DNA of 64,000 nucleotides from Brachypodium distachyon (taxonomy: Eukaryota > Streptophyta > Magnoliopsida > Poales > Poaceae): contig NC_016132.3 in assembly GCF_000005505.3 (NCBI RefSeq), positions 7,688,001 to 7,752,000 of the forward strand, read 5' to 3'. Position numbers and translations under genes: made by a program. Each line of letters begins with the position of its first letter. Within the stretch, counting starts at the first letter, position 1. Shown one piece after another: positions 12,188 through 24,575 of this stretch. Under the pieces are notes generated by a model. The model searched no databases, was not told the origin of the DNA, and saw only the letters and a program-made list of their open reading frames with translations.

Positions 12188-13958
12188 ATGGCGGCCGGAG
12201 CAGCCGACGAGGAGGAGGACCGGCTGAGCGGCCTCCCCGACGACGTCCTCCACTCCATCCTGGCCCGCCTCCCCTTCAAGCACGCCGTCCGCACCAGCGC
12301 CCTCTCCAGGCGGTGGCCGCGCCTCTGGCTTCACGCGCTCGCCGCCTCGCCCGTCCTCGACTTCACCGACCCCGACTTCGTCCGCGGTCACTCGCGAGCG
12401 CAGTTCGTCGCCACCGTCAACCGCTGCCTCAGCGCCCGCGGCGCCGCCCCTCTCCGCGCGCTCCGCGTGGCCTTCTCCCCCTTCGGCGCGTTCGAGCGCG
12501 ACGTCGTCGGCTGGATCTCGGCCGCCCTGGGGAGCGGCGCCACGGAGGTGGACGTGGATCTGAGAGCGCAGGGAAGAAGAAGAAGCGGGGGGATCGAGGC
12601 CGATGCCGAGGACGACGGCGGCGGGACGTTCCGCCGCACGGAGGTGGAGCTTCGGGGGGACCTGTTCTGTTCCCCGAGCTCGCTGTCCCGGCTCAGTCTC
12701 AGCCGGTTCAGCCTCCGCCACGTCCCGCCCGGCGCGGCGGGGCTCGCCGGCCTGACGTCGCTGTCTCTCAGCCACGTCGACGTCACCGACGACGCTCTCC
12801 GGGACGCAGTCTCCGGCTGCCCCGTTCTCGAGTTCCTGAGCCTGAGGAGCTGCGACCTCCTCTCGAATGTGAGAATCGCCGGCGGGAGGCTGCGCGGCCT
12901 GGAAGTCGTGCGCTGCCAGGTGCGGCAGCTGCAGGTGGCCGCGCCCGCGCTCGAGTCCTTCGCCTTCCACGGCGATCTCATGTACCTGAGAGAAGACGAC
13001 AGCAAGCCCCTGGAGTTCATCGGCAGCAAAGGCAACAACGTGACGCCGCCGCCGTCGGAAGCCACGCCGGAGCTGCGAGACGCGTACCTGTCCCACGTCG
13101 ACTTTAGCGGAGAAGACGAAGTCTTCGACGGGTTCGCCTACACAGAGTTCCTAAACAAGGTCGCGCATGCCAAGATCCTGACAATTTGCTCCGTGGCCTT
13201 GCTGGTACGATCCAATTCGAACGTGTTCCTATATCTCGGCTACAAAAATGAACAAAAACAAAACTATGCTAAACATGCGCCGATTGATTGTTGAATCGAT
13301 ATCTGGCAGCACATCGAAGAAGAGAGATTTTTCTCTATGCCCACCATAGACACCCCGAACCTACAAGAGCTGCAGGTGCTCATGGGCTCCCTGGGCGACG
13401 ACGACGACACGCGCTTCCCCGACTTCTTCGAGCTCGCCGCGCCGCCGCTTCTCGAGCGCCTCTTCATCCAGGTAAACATCCAGGTATCATGCACCATCCT
13501 GTAGAACTGCACACGACACGATGGCCGACTCTGACAAGCGAAATTCCCGACCGGATCAAACCGTGCAGCTCCCAGCCGATTGCGACGGCGACAGTGAAGA
13601 GGAGGACACGGACATGGTTCCCGGCCACGAGATCTCTCTTGGCCGCCTGACGTTCATCAAGGTGGCCAACTTCCGGGGGACGAGGCGCGAGCTGCGGCTG
13701 CTCAGGTTCCTCGTGGGGATGGCGCCTGCCCTGGAGCAGCTGGTGCTCGTCACGCCAGACCCAGAAGCAGAACAGGGGGGAACGACTCTGAGACACGATG
13801 ACCAAGACAAGCAACAGCTCCTTCAGATCGTCCAGGAGCAATTGTCGGAGGTTCGGAAAGCTCGGCGGGATCAGGCCCATGTCGTCGTGTGCCGGGCGAG
13901 GGACGATGGCAGCCGGAGGCCCGCGCACAGCAAGTACTACCACCATGACCGGGAATAG
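12188..13958 (+). CDS. F-box/LRR/FBD protein
   Basis: F-box proteins select targets for SCF ubiquitin ligases. Three phase-0 exons (12188-13204, 13310-13471, 13569-13958) give 522 aa. The F-box is at residues 13-47 (RLSGLPDDVLHSILARLPF, then TSALSRRWPRLW). Residues about 150-340 are leucine-rich, with LSRLSLSRFSLRHVPPG and LTSLSLSHVDVTDDAL. Exon 2 holds NLQELQVLMGSLGDDDD. Exon 3 has the FBD-like part LRFLVGMAPALEQLVLVT. Splice sites are GTACGA...GCAG and GTAAAC...GCAG. The gene is extremely GC-rich at its 5' end, as is usual for grass genes. The substrate cannot be told from sequence. The 325-aa ORF on the other strand is a GC shadow. Confidence 0.88.
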
Positions 13959-16080
13959 CTCAGTTTATATGTACGGAGTAGGACATATCTCTATTTTGAA
14001 AGTGGGATTTGCTGTGTCTTATGGATACTGGTCCAAAGTGGGATTTGCTGCCGTTTTGAACGTCCACGCTTTGTGTGATAACCCTGTTTTTAGCTATAAA
14101 CTTGGTTGTGCATCAAGCATTGCATACGCACGTGCCTAAGCACTTTTTTTTATTCACTTAAACTGAAAATCAGTTACAACAAGAAGAGAAAAGCTTAAGT
14201 GAATACTTATTGCCACTAATTATTTGTGCTTGTTTATTTTTATGAGGGTTGTATGCTTGATGTTTGTGAATAATTAACTCCAACCAGAAAGAAGTCGCGA
14301 TCTTTAGCGTCTAACTCTTAAGACCGCAGGGTCACATAAGTTAGTAGTTTCACCGGCATATTTCGTTTAACTCGCTGTGTTAATTACGAGGGCGAAAGTG
14401 CATCAAAAGTGAAACGTATGTATTTAAGTTGAAACTACTTCCCATTAAGTATTTTGATTTAGAAAATATCAGAGGGGCACATGGCTAAGATCATGAATAT
14501 GACTACTAAAAATAATACTAAGGTATTTATGCAAACCAATCTTACAGGTAGAGATTTTTTGGTCAGAGAAATAAATTTATTTATTACTTTTCCAAAATCT
14601 TGCCCTTTGTACAGTTTTACAGGTGTACAAGATATCACTAACACTAGCAGGAGCTGGCCAGCTGAGGCACAGCCACGCACCATACCAAAGCCACGTGGTG
14701 ACCTTTGTAAATATCCTGAGAAGGGTGTAGTTAGGAATCGACCCAAGCTAGGGATAGTTTCTTCTCCATAGTTCTTACCAGTGTAAAAATTCCCCACACC
14801 ATAACTCCCGACTTGGAGGCCATGGCTGCGACCTAGAAGTGCTGAGCACCTGAGAGTGCAGGGGCTTGGGAAGAAAAGGAGTCGGGGAGGAGAAGGCCAG
14901 GGACAGTCGTGCTGCAGCTGGAGGAGAAGTGCTTAGTAGCAGAACAGCTAGGAGGAGGACGAGCAGAGCAAGAAGGTATAGCCTGGGAGTAGAGAAAAAC
15001 TACTTTTTGTTGTCCAAGGGGAAAAACTGAATGTTTTGCTTGATTGTGTATTGTTCTGATGCTTGAAGAGGAGTTACGGAAAACCTCAGCTTGTTTTTGT
15101 CAGTGTTCTCTATAGAAAACAGAGTGATGTATTGCTTTCTTATTAAGTCTTTGGGTTTATAGTAGAAGCTTACTTCAGATTTTTAATGTCATCTTGAGGT
15201 TACATAGGAAGACATGCTTTCTTGTTGTCAAATTTTGTACTGTCAACCTGTGTATGTAGGTGTGCCACACAGACATGCATACAGTTCAGTTTTGGAAATA
15301 GCTTAATGTTCAGAAAAGAAGCTGTGAGCATAGATTGTTAATTCTACAAGCACTACTTCCTAGTCTATCTAAATGACTACATGCCTTGTTTGTAGGATTG
15401 AGTGCTTAAGTTGTAGAGAGAATTAGATTGAGGAATGACAATTAATTTCTATCATCCAGCTTTAGGCCTGGCAATTATTTTTTTCAGAGTACTTGTACTT
15501 TAGCACCTTGAAATCTGGTCAAGCAAAAATAAACAACAACCAGGAAGGAAGCTACACTCCTGTAGTAGATGTTCAGGTTGTTGAAACAAGTACACACACA
15601 TATTAGAGTACATATTCCTGTAGGAAATTATTTTCACCAAATTTCTGTGAGTGAGGAAATTTGTTAAGGGAGTTGTCAAACCAAAATAAATCAGAACCTA
15701 ATTTTTGAATTGGCTTTAATGCTTTAAATCACAATAAAGGTTCAATGACAATAGCTAAAATTCTTAAAATTGTACATGCAGGTGTTTCAAGTTTCTTGCT
15801 GTGATAAAATTTATTTAGCACTATCATGAGTATGTCATGAGCATAATCATCTGCATTACATGCATTCGATGCATAACTTCTGGAACAAGTCCTTATCGGA
15901 CTTTCTCTCTTTTGAGAAGTGGGAGTTCAGCAAGCAAACCTGTCGAACTCCATTACCTATTCGTCACCAGGCAAGTCCAGTTTCTTGTTCATGTCCTTTG
16001 GTACTGTTTGACAAAGTTTCCATCTCTTCTATAACTTGCACAAAATGAAAACCTATTTTCTAAAGTGAATCAATTAGAAT
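13959..16080. other. Intergenic, no gene seen
   Basis: Includes the F-box 3' UTR, then AT-rich DNA with short ORFs (for example 14459-14797 and 15837-16048) that resemble no protein I know. Confidence 0.5.
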
Positions 16081-17130
16081 AGTGACCGCCATCCTTGGGC
16101 GTGATCATGGTGGTGGTGGAACTCTGGAAAGGTGCCGAAGGCACAATGGAAGGCGGGTTCCACTACAATGGGTTTTCATATAAGGTCAAACAACAATTCA
16201 TTACCTGTGCTTAAGCGCCGTAGCGACCGCGTTGACCACATACCCTGTATGTGGGCAAAGCCGAAGTACCCTTGTCCTATGCCATACTACCCCCGGGAGA
16301 GCAAGACCTTGGTAGTTGGATCTGTAGTATCAACTACTAGGAAGGTAGTCTGGTCTGGGACCAGCTACAATGTGCTGGATCTGTAGCATCAGCATGAGAC
16401 CGGTAGTACCCGGCCTGTTGAGCGGGACTACGACGCGGAGTATGGCAGAAAGACGGCGAAAAACCTTTGTGATTCAAGAGTCTGGTTGTGAGTGCGACGG
16501 CATGAACGCCATGACGCTTGGTCCTTTGTGGGTAAAGTAACGCACCTCTGCAGAGTGTAAAAAGTGTGACCTGTCACTCCATGTTCCTGGCTAGAACTAC
16601 GGCAGGAAAGGAGTCCATCGGGGACTCTAGCAGCCTGTAAGACAAGGGATCAATAGCTCTTTGAATAATAACCTGACTCTCTTACCTTACAAAATGCATT
16701 CTTTTGGAGAACACCTCTGTTCTCAGTACATAGTGCATCAAACACCAGTTGATATCCCTGGACTTGTTGAGTACCTTCCGTACTCATCCCCTATGTAAAC
16801 CTCCTTTGTTTAGGTTGTGAGCCGACGACAGAGGAAGAAGTGGTGTACATCGAAGTTGGAGAAGAAGTACCAGCGGAGCCACCTTCAACGAAAGTCGACG
16901 AAGGAGTGGACTACTACTACGAGTACTGTGAAGACAGCAATGACATGTAGATTAGTTAGTAGCTTTGTGAGACGAGCGTGTGGTATTACTTTTGCTGTAC
17001 CAAACAGAACGGTTTTAAATTCCCAGTTTTAAATTTCCAGTACTTTGGGAATCAGTTTGTAAGATCTTTGTGTTGGCACTTCAGTTTGTATGGATTTGTA
17101 ATATAAGTTTGTAATAATGGACCGCTGCAA
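16081..17130. mobile_element. Probable LTR-retroelement remnant
   Basis: Non-coding sequence of moderate GC contains TTGTTGAGTACCTTCCGTACTCATCCCC, shown here only as a motif around 16765-16795, followed by a GA-rich GAGGAAGAAG/GGAGAAGAAG stretch. This combination is common in LTRs and leaders of grass retrotransposons. No gag or pol remains. The family and borders are undetermined. Confidence 0.35.
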
Positions 17131-17800
17131 TGCTTCTGTTGTACTATTCTGATCGATATGTTGTTGATGAGGCGGCACTTCATGTTCAATTTGTCAAAGA
17201 TCACCATATTACTCGAAAGGGTAGTATGTGGGTCGTTTCACTTTGGATGTTGCCAAAAATCGAGAGAATGGTTGTTCATTTTTCTTTACGAAATTACTAC
17301 ACTAGAAACTTCAAATCCAAAATCAATCTACATTCTGAGAAAAAAATGACAAATATTGCTGTGAGTAATAGCCTACTTCGCACAGCATGCAAATTCCCAA
17401 GTTGATCCTAAGTAATCGTTGTTGTTCATTGGATTCCTCCGAAATTACTTCATTAGGATTGAAGAACTGTTGCAGTTCTTCCTAAATAGACTCGATTCTC
17501 CCGTCAAGAGTTTCTTTGAAAGTCAAACGAATAACAAATTGTACCGGTAAAAAAGTCGGAAAAAACCCTTAATGAAACGTGGTTAAAAGAACAAGGTAAT
17601 AAACAAAGTTTTCAAACGAAAAATAAACTCTTTTTTGTTGACACCAAAAACATTTCTTTTGTATCACATGAATGAATTATGAGACTCCTTTTTCTTTGCC
17701 AAGAATTATGAGTACTTTTTTCTCAATTGGGCCGAGGGTCGGAGCTCATTTATGGCTCATTTTTTCTTTGCTTGGCGACCTTCCCTCTCGGCCTCCCCTG
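17131..17800. other. Intergenic upstream of the Mediator-associated-like gene
   Basis: AT-rich with short ORFs and no recognised feature. The last part probably includes the promoter of the downstream gene. Confidence 0.45.
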
Positions 17801-17959
17801 GCCCATCTCGCTGCCGAGCGCCCCAACGGCCCAACCCCGTCGCCCGTCTTGCTCCTCGAGCGAGCGCCGCCACCCCTCCCTGCCCATCCCGCTGCCGAGC
17901 GCCCCAGCCCCCTCGCTCCGTCGCTCGTCTTCCTCCTCGCGCGAGCGCCTCCACCGCAG
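17801..17959 (+). repeat. Two-copy tandem duplication in a GC-rich 5' leader
   Basis: Two diverged copies about 81 bp apart, each starting GCCCATC(T/C)CGCTGCCGAGCG and ending CGAGCGCC(G/T)CCACC. They sit just upstream of a probable 5'-UTR intron (GT at 17960, AG at 18076-18077). Confidence 0.7.
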
Positions 17960-18125
17960 GTATCTATCTCCCCTTCAATTCTCTCGCTCCCGACCGTTTC
18001 TCCTCCCATCACCCCACGAACAGATCCCGCCCTTTAGCTCCCCGTTTCATCTCCTACCGGGTCCTCCGCCCTTGCAGGAAGGCAGCTCCGTTCTGCGCCA
18101 CACGAGGTTCCGTTGCGCGGTAGAC

Positions 18126-21100
18126 ATGGGGAAGGGCGCACGAACTGTCCGGTACGACCGCTTCTCTCCTCCAGTCGAATTAGTGGATTGTGGGATCAGC
18201 TAGTTGCAGCCTTGTTCCGAATGCAATACATGACTCGAATTCAACAAACGGGCAATTAGCAATTCATGAATCAGACATTTTTGATAAAAATTATTGCGGA
18301 ATAAGTCGCTAGTTGTTCTTTGAGGCCTTCTTGTTCTTTTGCATCTGAACTTTGATGCAACTGGTGCGCAGCTATGAGCCTGGGCCGTCATTTGAAGAGA
18401 GCAGAATGGAGGCCATGCTTGACATCTCACCGTCAGACTCAACAGAACTTTGGCTAATGCAGTGGCCTGTAAACCAGGTCACTTGGATTTATTTATTTTC
18501 CCACCCCTGTGGCATGTTACTAATATGCTGCATTGTTTGGGTCCAACATAATGTTTTTCTTTATGATCATGCAGTTAGATGCTTCTGATTTCCACGGTGA
18601 AGAAGTTTCTCTTAAACTACACCATGATGGAAAACTGGGCAGCTTGGAGAGTTCCTCAGGTAAAGGTAATAGTTACTACTAATGTTGTAATTTATTTACT
18701 TGATTGATTATATGGTTTGATGATTTTGAAGTTTTGCATACAGTAACCACTAACCAATTCTGTTTTGGTTAATTCCATCAAACTTCAGTGTTGATCAATT
18801 TTATTTTTCCCAAAAAGCGGTCATTATTCCTGAATATAGCAGTGCTCATTATTCCGAAATGTAGCAGCCGTAATCATATCAAATGGAACCACTTGCTTGT
18901 CCATGGTGAAACTTGTCTCATTCTGTTCAGAGGATTCAGTCAATGCTGGTTCTTTCATTCTCATTAATGTATTGCAGGCCAAACAAGTATCTATACCAAT
19001 ATATTAAATTGGAGTTGTTGGTGATGGTACGGTCGCCGCGGTAGGTTAACTTCGTTCAAATTACAACCAATATGCCACTGCCAGTTATTTTCTTTTCCTC
19101 TAGTTTTTTTTCACGATTTCTCCTACTCCATCTTACAACCGACGCCACCACACCCGCATGCCGACCTCGACGGCGCCATGAGTTGACTACACAGAAAATA
19201 AAAGTTAATAGTTTGTGATTTTGTTGACCTGTAGCAACGCGCGGACACACCTGCTAGTATTCTTGAGTTTTAAGTTCGGATTAAACTTCTTCTACAAGTT
19301 TTCTTGTTTATCTTTACACAACAACCTATTAGCTATTATTGAGTATTGACTCCTTGAAATAGAAATCAGCATGATGTTACACTTCAGCTTAGAGTAAAAG
19401 ATAGTATTCTGTGTGGATGTTCAGAATCCAGAAGTTTGATATGCTTAAAGTGAAAGTTCCTAGTCAACTTACACATGCAATGGCCAAAATACGTCTTCCT
19501 CCTTTACTAGAAGCTATTTGGTTAACATGCCATCCATCAGTAAGAAGTTGTAGTACTACCAGGCTACTTGCCGACGTCTCTAGTCCCTTCTCCATTCTCA
19601 TAGGCTGAAAATACCACTAATCAGCTAAAATACTACTCCCTCCGTTCCATATTAAGTGACGAAATATTACATGTATCTAGACGCTTTTTGGTTATAGATG
19701 CATCCATATTTGGGCAAATTTGAGTGACTTAATATGGGACGGAGGGAGTATCAATTTTGTCCATAAAATTTTATTTACATTATTTGGCAGGTAAATCGTA
19801 TGAACTTGTCAGCTTTTCTGCTCAACAGCCAGATGCTACTGTCTTCATTCCATCAGAATCTGGAATGAGAGCTGGTACGGTAAAATGTCAACTTAATACC
19901 TTAGTATTAGAGTGTTCTGCACAGCTGCTATTTTTTCTTTGTTAATGAAGAAATATGAATTTTTTAAACATTCTGCATTGGTTTAGTATTTACCAATTAC
20001 AGGATCGAGTTTAGTTTGCAGTAGGTAGCTTTTTAATTTTTTTCTTGTTGGCAAAAACATTAATTCACCCTTCCATGAGTCATGATAGAAGACAACGAAC
20101 CTTCTGCTAAATATATGCTAGTAATGATATTTTATAGTTCCACGTTTAATTTCTGAAAATGCGTAGTAAATTTGAGCTTTTGTGATCTTGAAGGGAAATA
20201 GGATATGACACTTCAATCATTGAAATTTTACCTCCAAATGCCTAACTCCTATGAATTGCAGCACATGCTTACTGCTTTGTTAACGTTGGTCGTTGGCACA
20301 GTAATGATTTGGAAAATGTTGTGAAACTGAATCTTAGAGTTAACTGGCATACTAGATGTTGGAACGTTTCTCTACCAACTGATAGAAAAGTGTCTTCTAG
20401 AAATAAAGCTTCCAACGTTGTGAGTTTTCGTTGAATCAGTGTAACTGTAAATTGCATGATATAGAAAGCAATTTAGTGTGATAGCTGTCCCCCCAACTAC
20501 TTAATATAAGTAACACGAGCCTAAAAATTATGTCCTCCATTTTACTATAACCTGTAGCAGATCTATTCTGTTTTTTAATCTTTAACCCAAGCAGATAAAC
20601 AAACTGGGGGAAGTAAACAGATATGTTATGCTTACTTCACACTGGTTCAAGAACAACTTGAAGGAATATGTCTGCTATTTTTTCCTTTGAGTGGCAGTGT
20701 TTTTCCCAGTTTGTTATGACTTTATGAGCACAAGCAGTCTATTTTCTTTTGTATCTATTGTTCATGTTGTATGCTCTCTTTATGCAAACTTACCTTTTCA
20801 CTAACAAATATATAAATAAACTTCAGTGGGGAAGATTTCCCGCAGAGTTTGCTTGGTTCGTTACCCTGAACCTGAAGAATTTGAGAAAGAGAAACAAGGT
20901 TATGGGAGTCTTACTCCTGGCAGTAGGAAATCTGCAGGTATTTCTTTTAAATATATTTTATCTTCACTAATGCCACTGTCGTGATTTGACTAGGCAGGCA
21001 GGATGGCTCTCCAGTTGACTACCTGTTAAAGTCACTAGATTTAGATGTGTTTAATCTGGAAGAATTTTTTAACTAGACTTACCAAATTGTACTGAATTAA

Positions 21101-21689
21101 GTATGAATGGAAGTGTAATTTACATGTGCTAAATCAAACCATAGCTGGTTGCTTGAAAATAAATTAAACCATAGCTGCACCATGCAAACATCACCGCAAA
21201 AGTTGCTTCTAAAATGTACCGATTGATTCTATGTTGCTGTTATATCTTATATGCAAGATGCGGAATTCACTGGTGCTAGAATGCTACTGGGCTAGATGCC
21301 TGCTAGTTTTCTATTATGCCGTTTATTATTATATATATGAATAGGAGTAACGTCAGTCTGATAAGTATGTGTGATAACTGTGACTGTCACTGATCAGTGC
21401 ATACGACTTTCCAGCTTCTTCTAAGAAGACCATGTCTCGGTTCACTGGTGCATCGAAGAACCGCAGCAGCCAAGGATCAGCATTCTCACTGGGCCAACAG
21501 AGCGTAGAGCCGACCCCCAAACACAAGCAAAAGAGAAAGGATGGAAGCAGTTTGGGACACTCAAACGTTTCAGGCAAATCCTCCGAAGGATCCAAGGTTC
21601 GTGGCGCAGAAAGCAACACGACCTCAGAGATGCCGCAGACGTCAGGAGAGAAATCCAAGAAGAAAAAGAAGGTTCGGATTGAAGCGTAG
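18126..21689 (+). CDS. Mediator-associated protein 2-like nuclear protein
   Basis: Six coding exons join in phase (18126-18151, 18372-18477, 18575-18659, 19791-19874, 20827-20937, 21415-21689) to give 228 aa starting MGKGARTVRYEPGPSFEES. The DSTELWLMQWPVNQ, EEVSLKLHHDGKLGSLE, GKSYELVSFSAQ and VGKISRRVCLVRYPEPEEF blocks match my recollection of Arabidopsis Mediator-associated protein 2, whose core resembles the RNA polymerase I A34 subunit. The C-terminus is Ser/Lys-rich and ends EKSKKKKKVRIEA, a likely nuclear localisation signal. A GC-rich leader with a probable UTR intron precedes the start. Intron 3 (18660-19790) holds a Helitron-like element and a MITE. The short first coding exon (26 nt) is set by the phase match across the first intron. 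Function in transcription is inferred from the family. Confidence 0.78.
18990..19257 (+). mobile_element. Non-autonomous Helitron-like element
   Basis: The block starts TCTATACCAATATATTAAA and ends GCAACGCGCGG...CTGCTAG. It lies between an A (18989) and a T (19258) without target duplication, as Helitrons do. The GC-rich 3' part before CTAG could form a small hairpin. Length is 268 bp, with no coding capacity. Confidence 0.6.
19634..19750. mobile_element. Stowaway-like MITE in intron
   Basis: TIRs TACTCCCTCCGTTCCATATT and the matching AATATGGGACGGAGGGAGTA at the other end; 117 bp, within intron 3 of the Mediator-associated-like gene. Confidence 0.9.
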
Positions 21690-23442
21690 CAGCAACAATG
21701 GCAGCAGTCACTCGCCTTGGAGTAGTTGTCTTGTTTCCCCCAGACCGGCGTGATGGATCTTGGTTATCAAAAACAAGGCGGTAGTTTCTTCGTATCTCCT
21801 TTTGCAAATTGTGATGTTTCTTTACGACATGACGGCAGAGGAGGATTCATAACGACAACCTGAGATACGGAAATGCCCCACACACGACGAAATTGTGATG
21901 TTTCTTTATTCACTGCATTTATCTCCTTCTGTGCTGATGCCCTGTACGCCTGCCGCATCATCTCCCTCCAATTCAGAAAGACAAATTTGATGCCGTTGCC
22001 GTTCGTTTATGCATGTTAAAACGTTTATGCATGTCGAGTTTCGTTGAGCTTTGCTCCTACCCCCTTCCAATGCCACCCGTCGAAGTTGAACTAACCAGAG
22101 TAAACTTCAAATCCAAATGATTTCTCAGACGTGTTTGTTGTTGGATCTTGCAACTGGGCAGAAACTTCTTACGTATTTGATTTGCTAGTTATCCAAGTAA
22201 TTGTTGTTGGGTTTGCTCAAAACCATCCAATTCATGAACATCGGACCAACAATGCACATCACGCGATCAGGAAGGAGGCCCCTCTATGGGCGAAGACAGA
22301 GGTGATGGGTCTCGGGTCGCTGCTACCGGTGTCGGCCCTTAGTGTAGTTTGTAATCCAGGCATTAGATCTCGTGGGGACATGTACATAACCATTTCTTCC
22401 ATCGATACATTGAGAATTTTCTTCTATCAATATGTTGAGACGTGAATGTTTTTGCGTTTTTCTCAGAAAAAGGAAAATATGTGTTGCCTTCTGCAGGTTT
22501 GAACGTCCCGAAGGAACTGTGGGGCTGTGGGCGGAACCGCCGCGCATGATCTTGTTTGTTGTGCGTGCAAGCGTGCAACCCTTATCCAGAGCGATCATCA
22601 CTTTACGTCGTCACAGAATTCAATTTCTTTTGCAACCATACGGCGGGCGGGCGGGGAGAAGAGAAACGCCATCGCCAAAGCTAATCTTAAACGCACAAGA
22701 GTTTCCAGATTTTTCGTCATGGCTGAAGGATTCTCTCATACGTGGAGCTAGCTGTTTATGTGAGTGCAAGGCGGAGAAGGATAGCGACGGAGGAGATACA
22801 CTGAACGAACACTGAAGAATGAACAGGGCAATAGAAACCAGACAGCGGCGCAGCGCCGTACGTGTACTTACACTTACCGTCCGTCCGGCCGGGCTCATCA
22901 TGGGTTTTGAGTGCATGATTGCTATTCTTCTTTGCACCCACGCATTCATGTTTTGCGCGCTTTCTCGGTTTTAGAACAGGAGTCAGGAGCTAATGACCAG
23001 TATCCGTCAGGTCAGAGGACAGAGGACGAGGTCGGTTTAAGACAGATTTTCCTAAACAGGAGCTAATGATCAATCATCCGTCAGGTCAGAGTACGAGGAA
23101 TCTAGATTCGATGTTGTAAACCCGCTCAGGAAACAAAGGCTCTCTCGGAGCCAGGCTTTCAAGATCGCCGCAGGATTTGCTAAACCACCTTTTGTTTTCC
23201 TGTAGCTGGCAATCAATCAAATTAATTAACAATTGTGCCATAGCTAGGATTTCACGCGCATAAGGTCTTTTATATTACCCTCCGTTCCCAAGTATAACGT
23301 GCGTAACTTTTATTTGACGTCTAACTTTTTAAAATTTGAATGCCCTTATGTAACAATATATATCAACATGTATGGTTCCAAATCAGGATAACTAGATTTA
23401 TTATGAAATGTATTTTTATGGTATCTTGATTTACGGTTTTGC
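21690..23442. other. Intergenic, no gene seen
   Basis: Short ORFs on both strands only. A single MITE-like end (TACCCTCCGTTCCCAAGTATAACG) is at about 23276, without a clear partner. Confidence 0.5.
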
Positions 23443-23562
23443 TATTTCTTAGTCGATGATAACAATCTTTTGATTCGATCATTGAGATTCGTGTAAGATT
23501 GATGTAGGTCCGATGAATAAGAAAATCTTCATTGGATGGTTATGATTGTCAACTGAGAAATA
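23443..23562. mobile_element. MITE with TATTTCTTAGTCGAC-like ends, second copy
   Basis: About 120 bp, starting TATTTCTTAGTCGATGA and ending GTCAACTGAGAAATA. The interior (GATTCGATCATTGAGATTCG, then TCTTCATTGGATGGTTATGA) matches the copy at 5553-5671. Confidence 0.65.
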
Positions 23563-23747
23563 CCATTTCTTAGACGACTGAGAAATAGACACTCCCATTG
23601 ATTTTCCGTTGATTTAACACTGCATAAGTTGATATTTTTCTATAAATCGATTCCAATTTTATAAAGTTTGTCAACTAACAAATTTTATACATCCTAGTCC
23701 AGCAGTATATTGGACCGGAGTATTTCCTAGTGCACCGGGCCGGCACG

Positions 23748-23863
23748 GCAGCTGTTTTCTCATCCTACGAAAATTAAAACGTACTGCCATGCCATGCCTC
23801 GACAGTACGGCTGTTTTCTCATTCTACGAAAATGAAAACGGACTGCCATGCCTCGACAGTACT
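23748..23863. repeat. Short tandem duplication
   Basis: Two near-identical copies of a unit of about 58 bp: GGCTGTTTTCTCAT, CTACGAAAAT, AAAACG, then ACTGCCATGCC and CTCGACAGTA. Confidence 0.8.
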
Positions 23864-24062
23864 GCATGGGCTGCATCCATCGCCATCGGCCTTATCAGCT
23901 CCATTGGACACAGTACAGTACGTATATACGTACGTGCTAGCTGCATGTGCTCCCTCCAATTATCGCCGCCATCGGGATACGCCAAAAGATCCTTCCAGGA
24001 CCTGTCCACTTCAAAAATCTTCCAGATGATATTGCATTAAATATTTCCTTACATGCACATGC

Positions 24063-24143
24063 TTTTTTGTCCCAAATAAATGACGTGAATTTGTATAAGA
24101 ATCTAAGCAAACGTACGTCATTTATTTTGAGACGGACGGAGTA
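24063..24143. mobile_element. Small MITE upstream of MIR169
   Basis: Inverted match CCCAAATAAATGACGTGAA against ACGTCATTTATTTTGAGACGG, ending GGACGGAGTA. It lies about 90 bp upstream of the MIR169 TATA-like box. Confidence 0.6.
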
Positions 24144-24232
24144 TATCGCAGCTTTATTCAATTTAATTTGCCAGTGTAATTTATGGCGTATTTCAATTTT
24201 CTCACCGATCGACCCTGGGCCGCTGCATCGAT

Positions 24233-24242
24233 CTATATATAG
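24233..24242 (+). promoter_or_regulatory. TATA-like box of MIR169 transcript
   Basis: CTATATATAG about 235 bases upstream of the mature miRNA, followed by a pyrimidine-rich CTTCTCCCTTCTCTC leader. Position suits a pol II plant miRNA promoter, but the start site is not shown. Confidence 0.45.
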
Positions 24243-24440
24243 AAGGCCCATCAACCAAAGTGTACTCCATCTCTGTGCTTCTCCCTTCTCTCGGCTTCTC
24301 CCAGCTTCTTCTCTCCTTCTTCTCTTATCCAGGCTACTTAATTCATGATGCGCCAACCATGGCTGCAGAATCCTGAAGCTAGTAAGCTCTTCAGCTCAGC
24401 AATGGAAGGGTAGGATACGTTTTTGCTTGCCCGTGGCCGC

Positions 24441-24575
24441 GCTAACATTAGGCTTGGGGACTATGGTGCAGCCAAGGATGACTTGCCGATCGAAACGATG
24501 CACAATATGCATCGATCGGCGAGTTGTTCTTGGCTACATCTTAGCTCCTGCCCCTCATGTTAGGCCGGCATGCGG
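24441..24575 (+). ncRNA. MIR169: microRNA precursor, miR169 family
   Basis: Bases 24469-24489 start CAGCCAAGGATG and end GACTTGCCGA, the known miR169 sequence. The opposite arm (about 24518-24538) reads GGCGAGTTGTTCTTGGCTAC, a good miR169-star with bulges, and the loop between is about 28 bases (GATCGAAACGATGC...GCATCGATC also pairs). Outer arms continue to pair (GGCTTGGGGACTATG against CATCTTAGCTCCTGCCCC). miR169 guides cleavage of NF-YA transcription factor mRNAs and acts in drought and nutrient responses (established knowledge). The mature sequence is on the 5' arm. Confidence 0.93.

Noticed and set aside
12119..13096. 325-aa ORF on the minus strand
   Set aside because: It is antisense to the F-box exon, has no recognisable domain and results from high GC content.
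22131..22949. Cluster of 70-127-aa ORFs on both strands
   Set aside because: No shared motif, codon pattern or splice continuity; chance ORFs.
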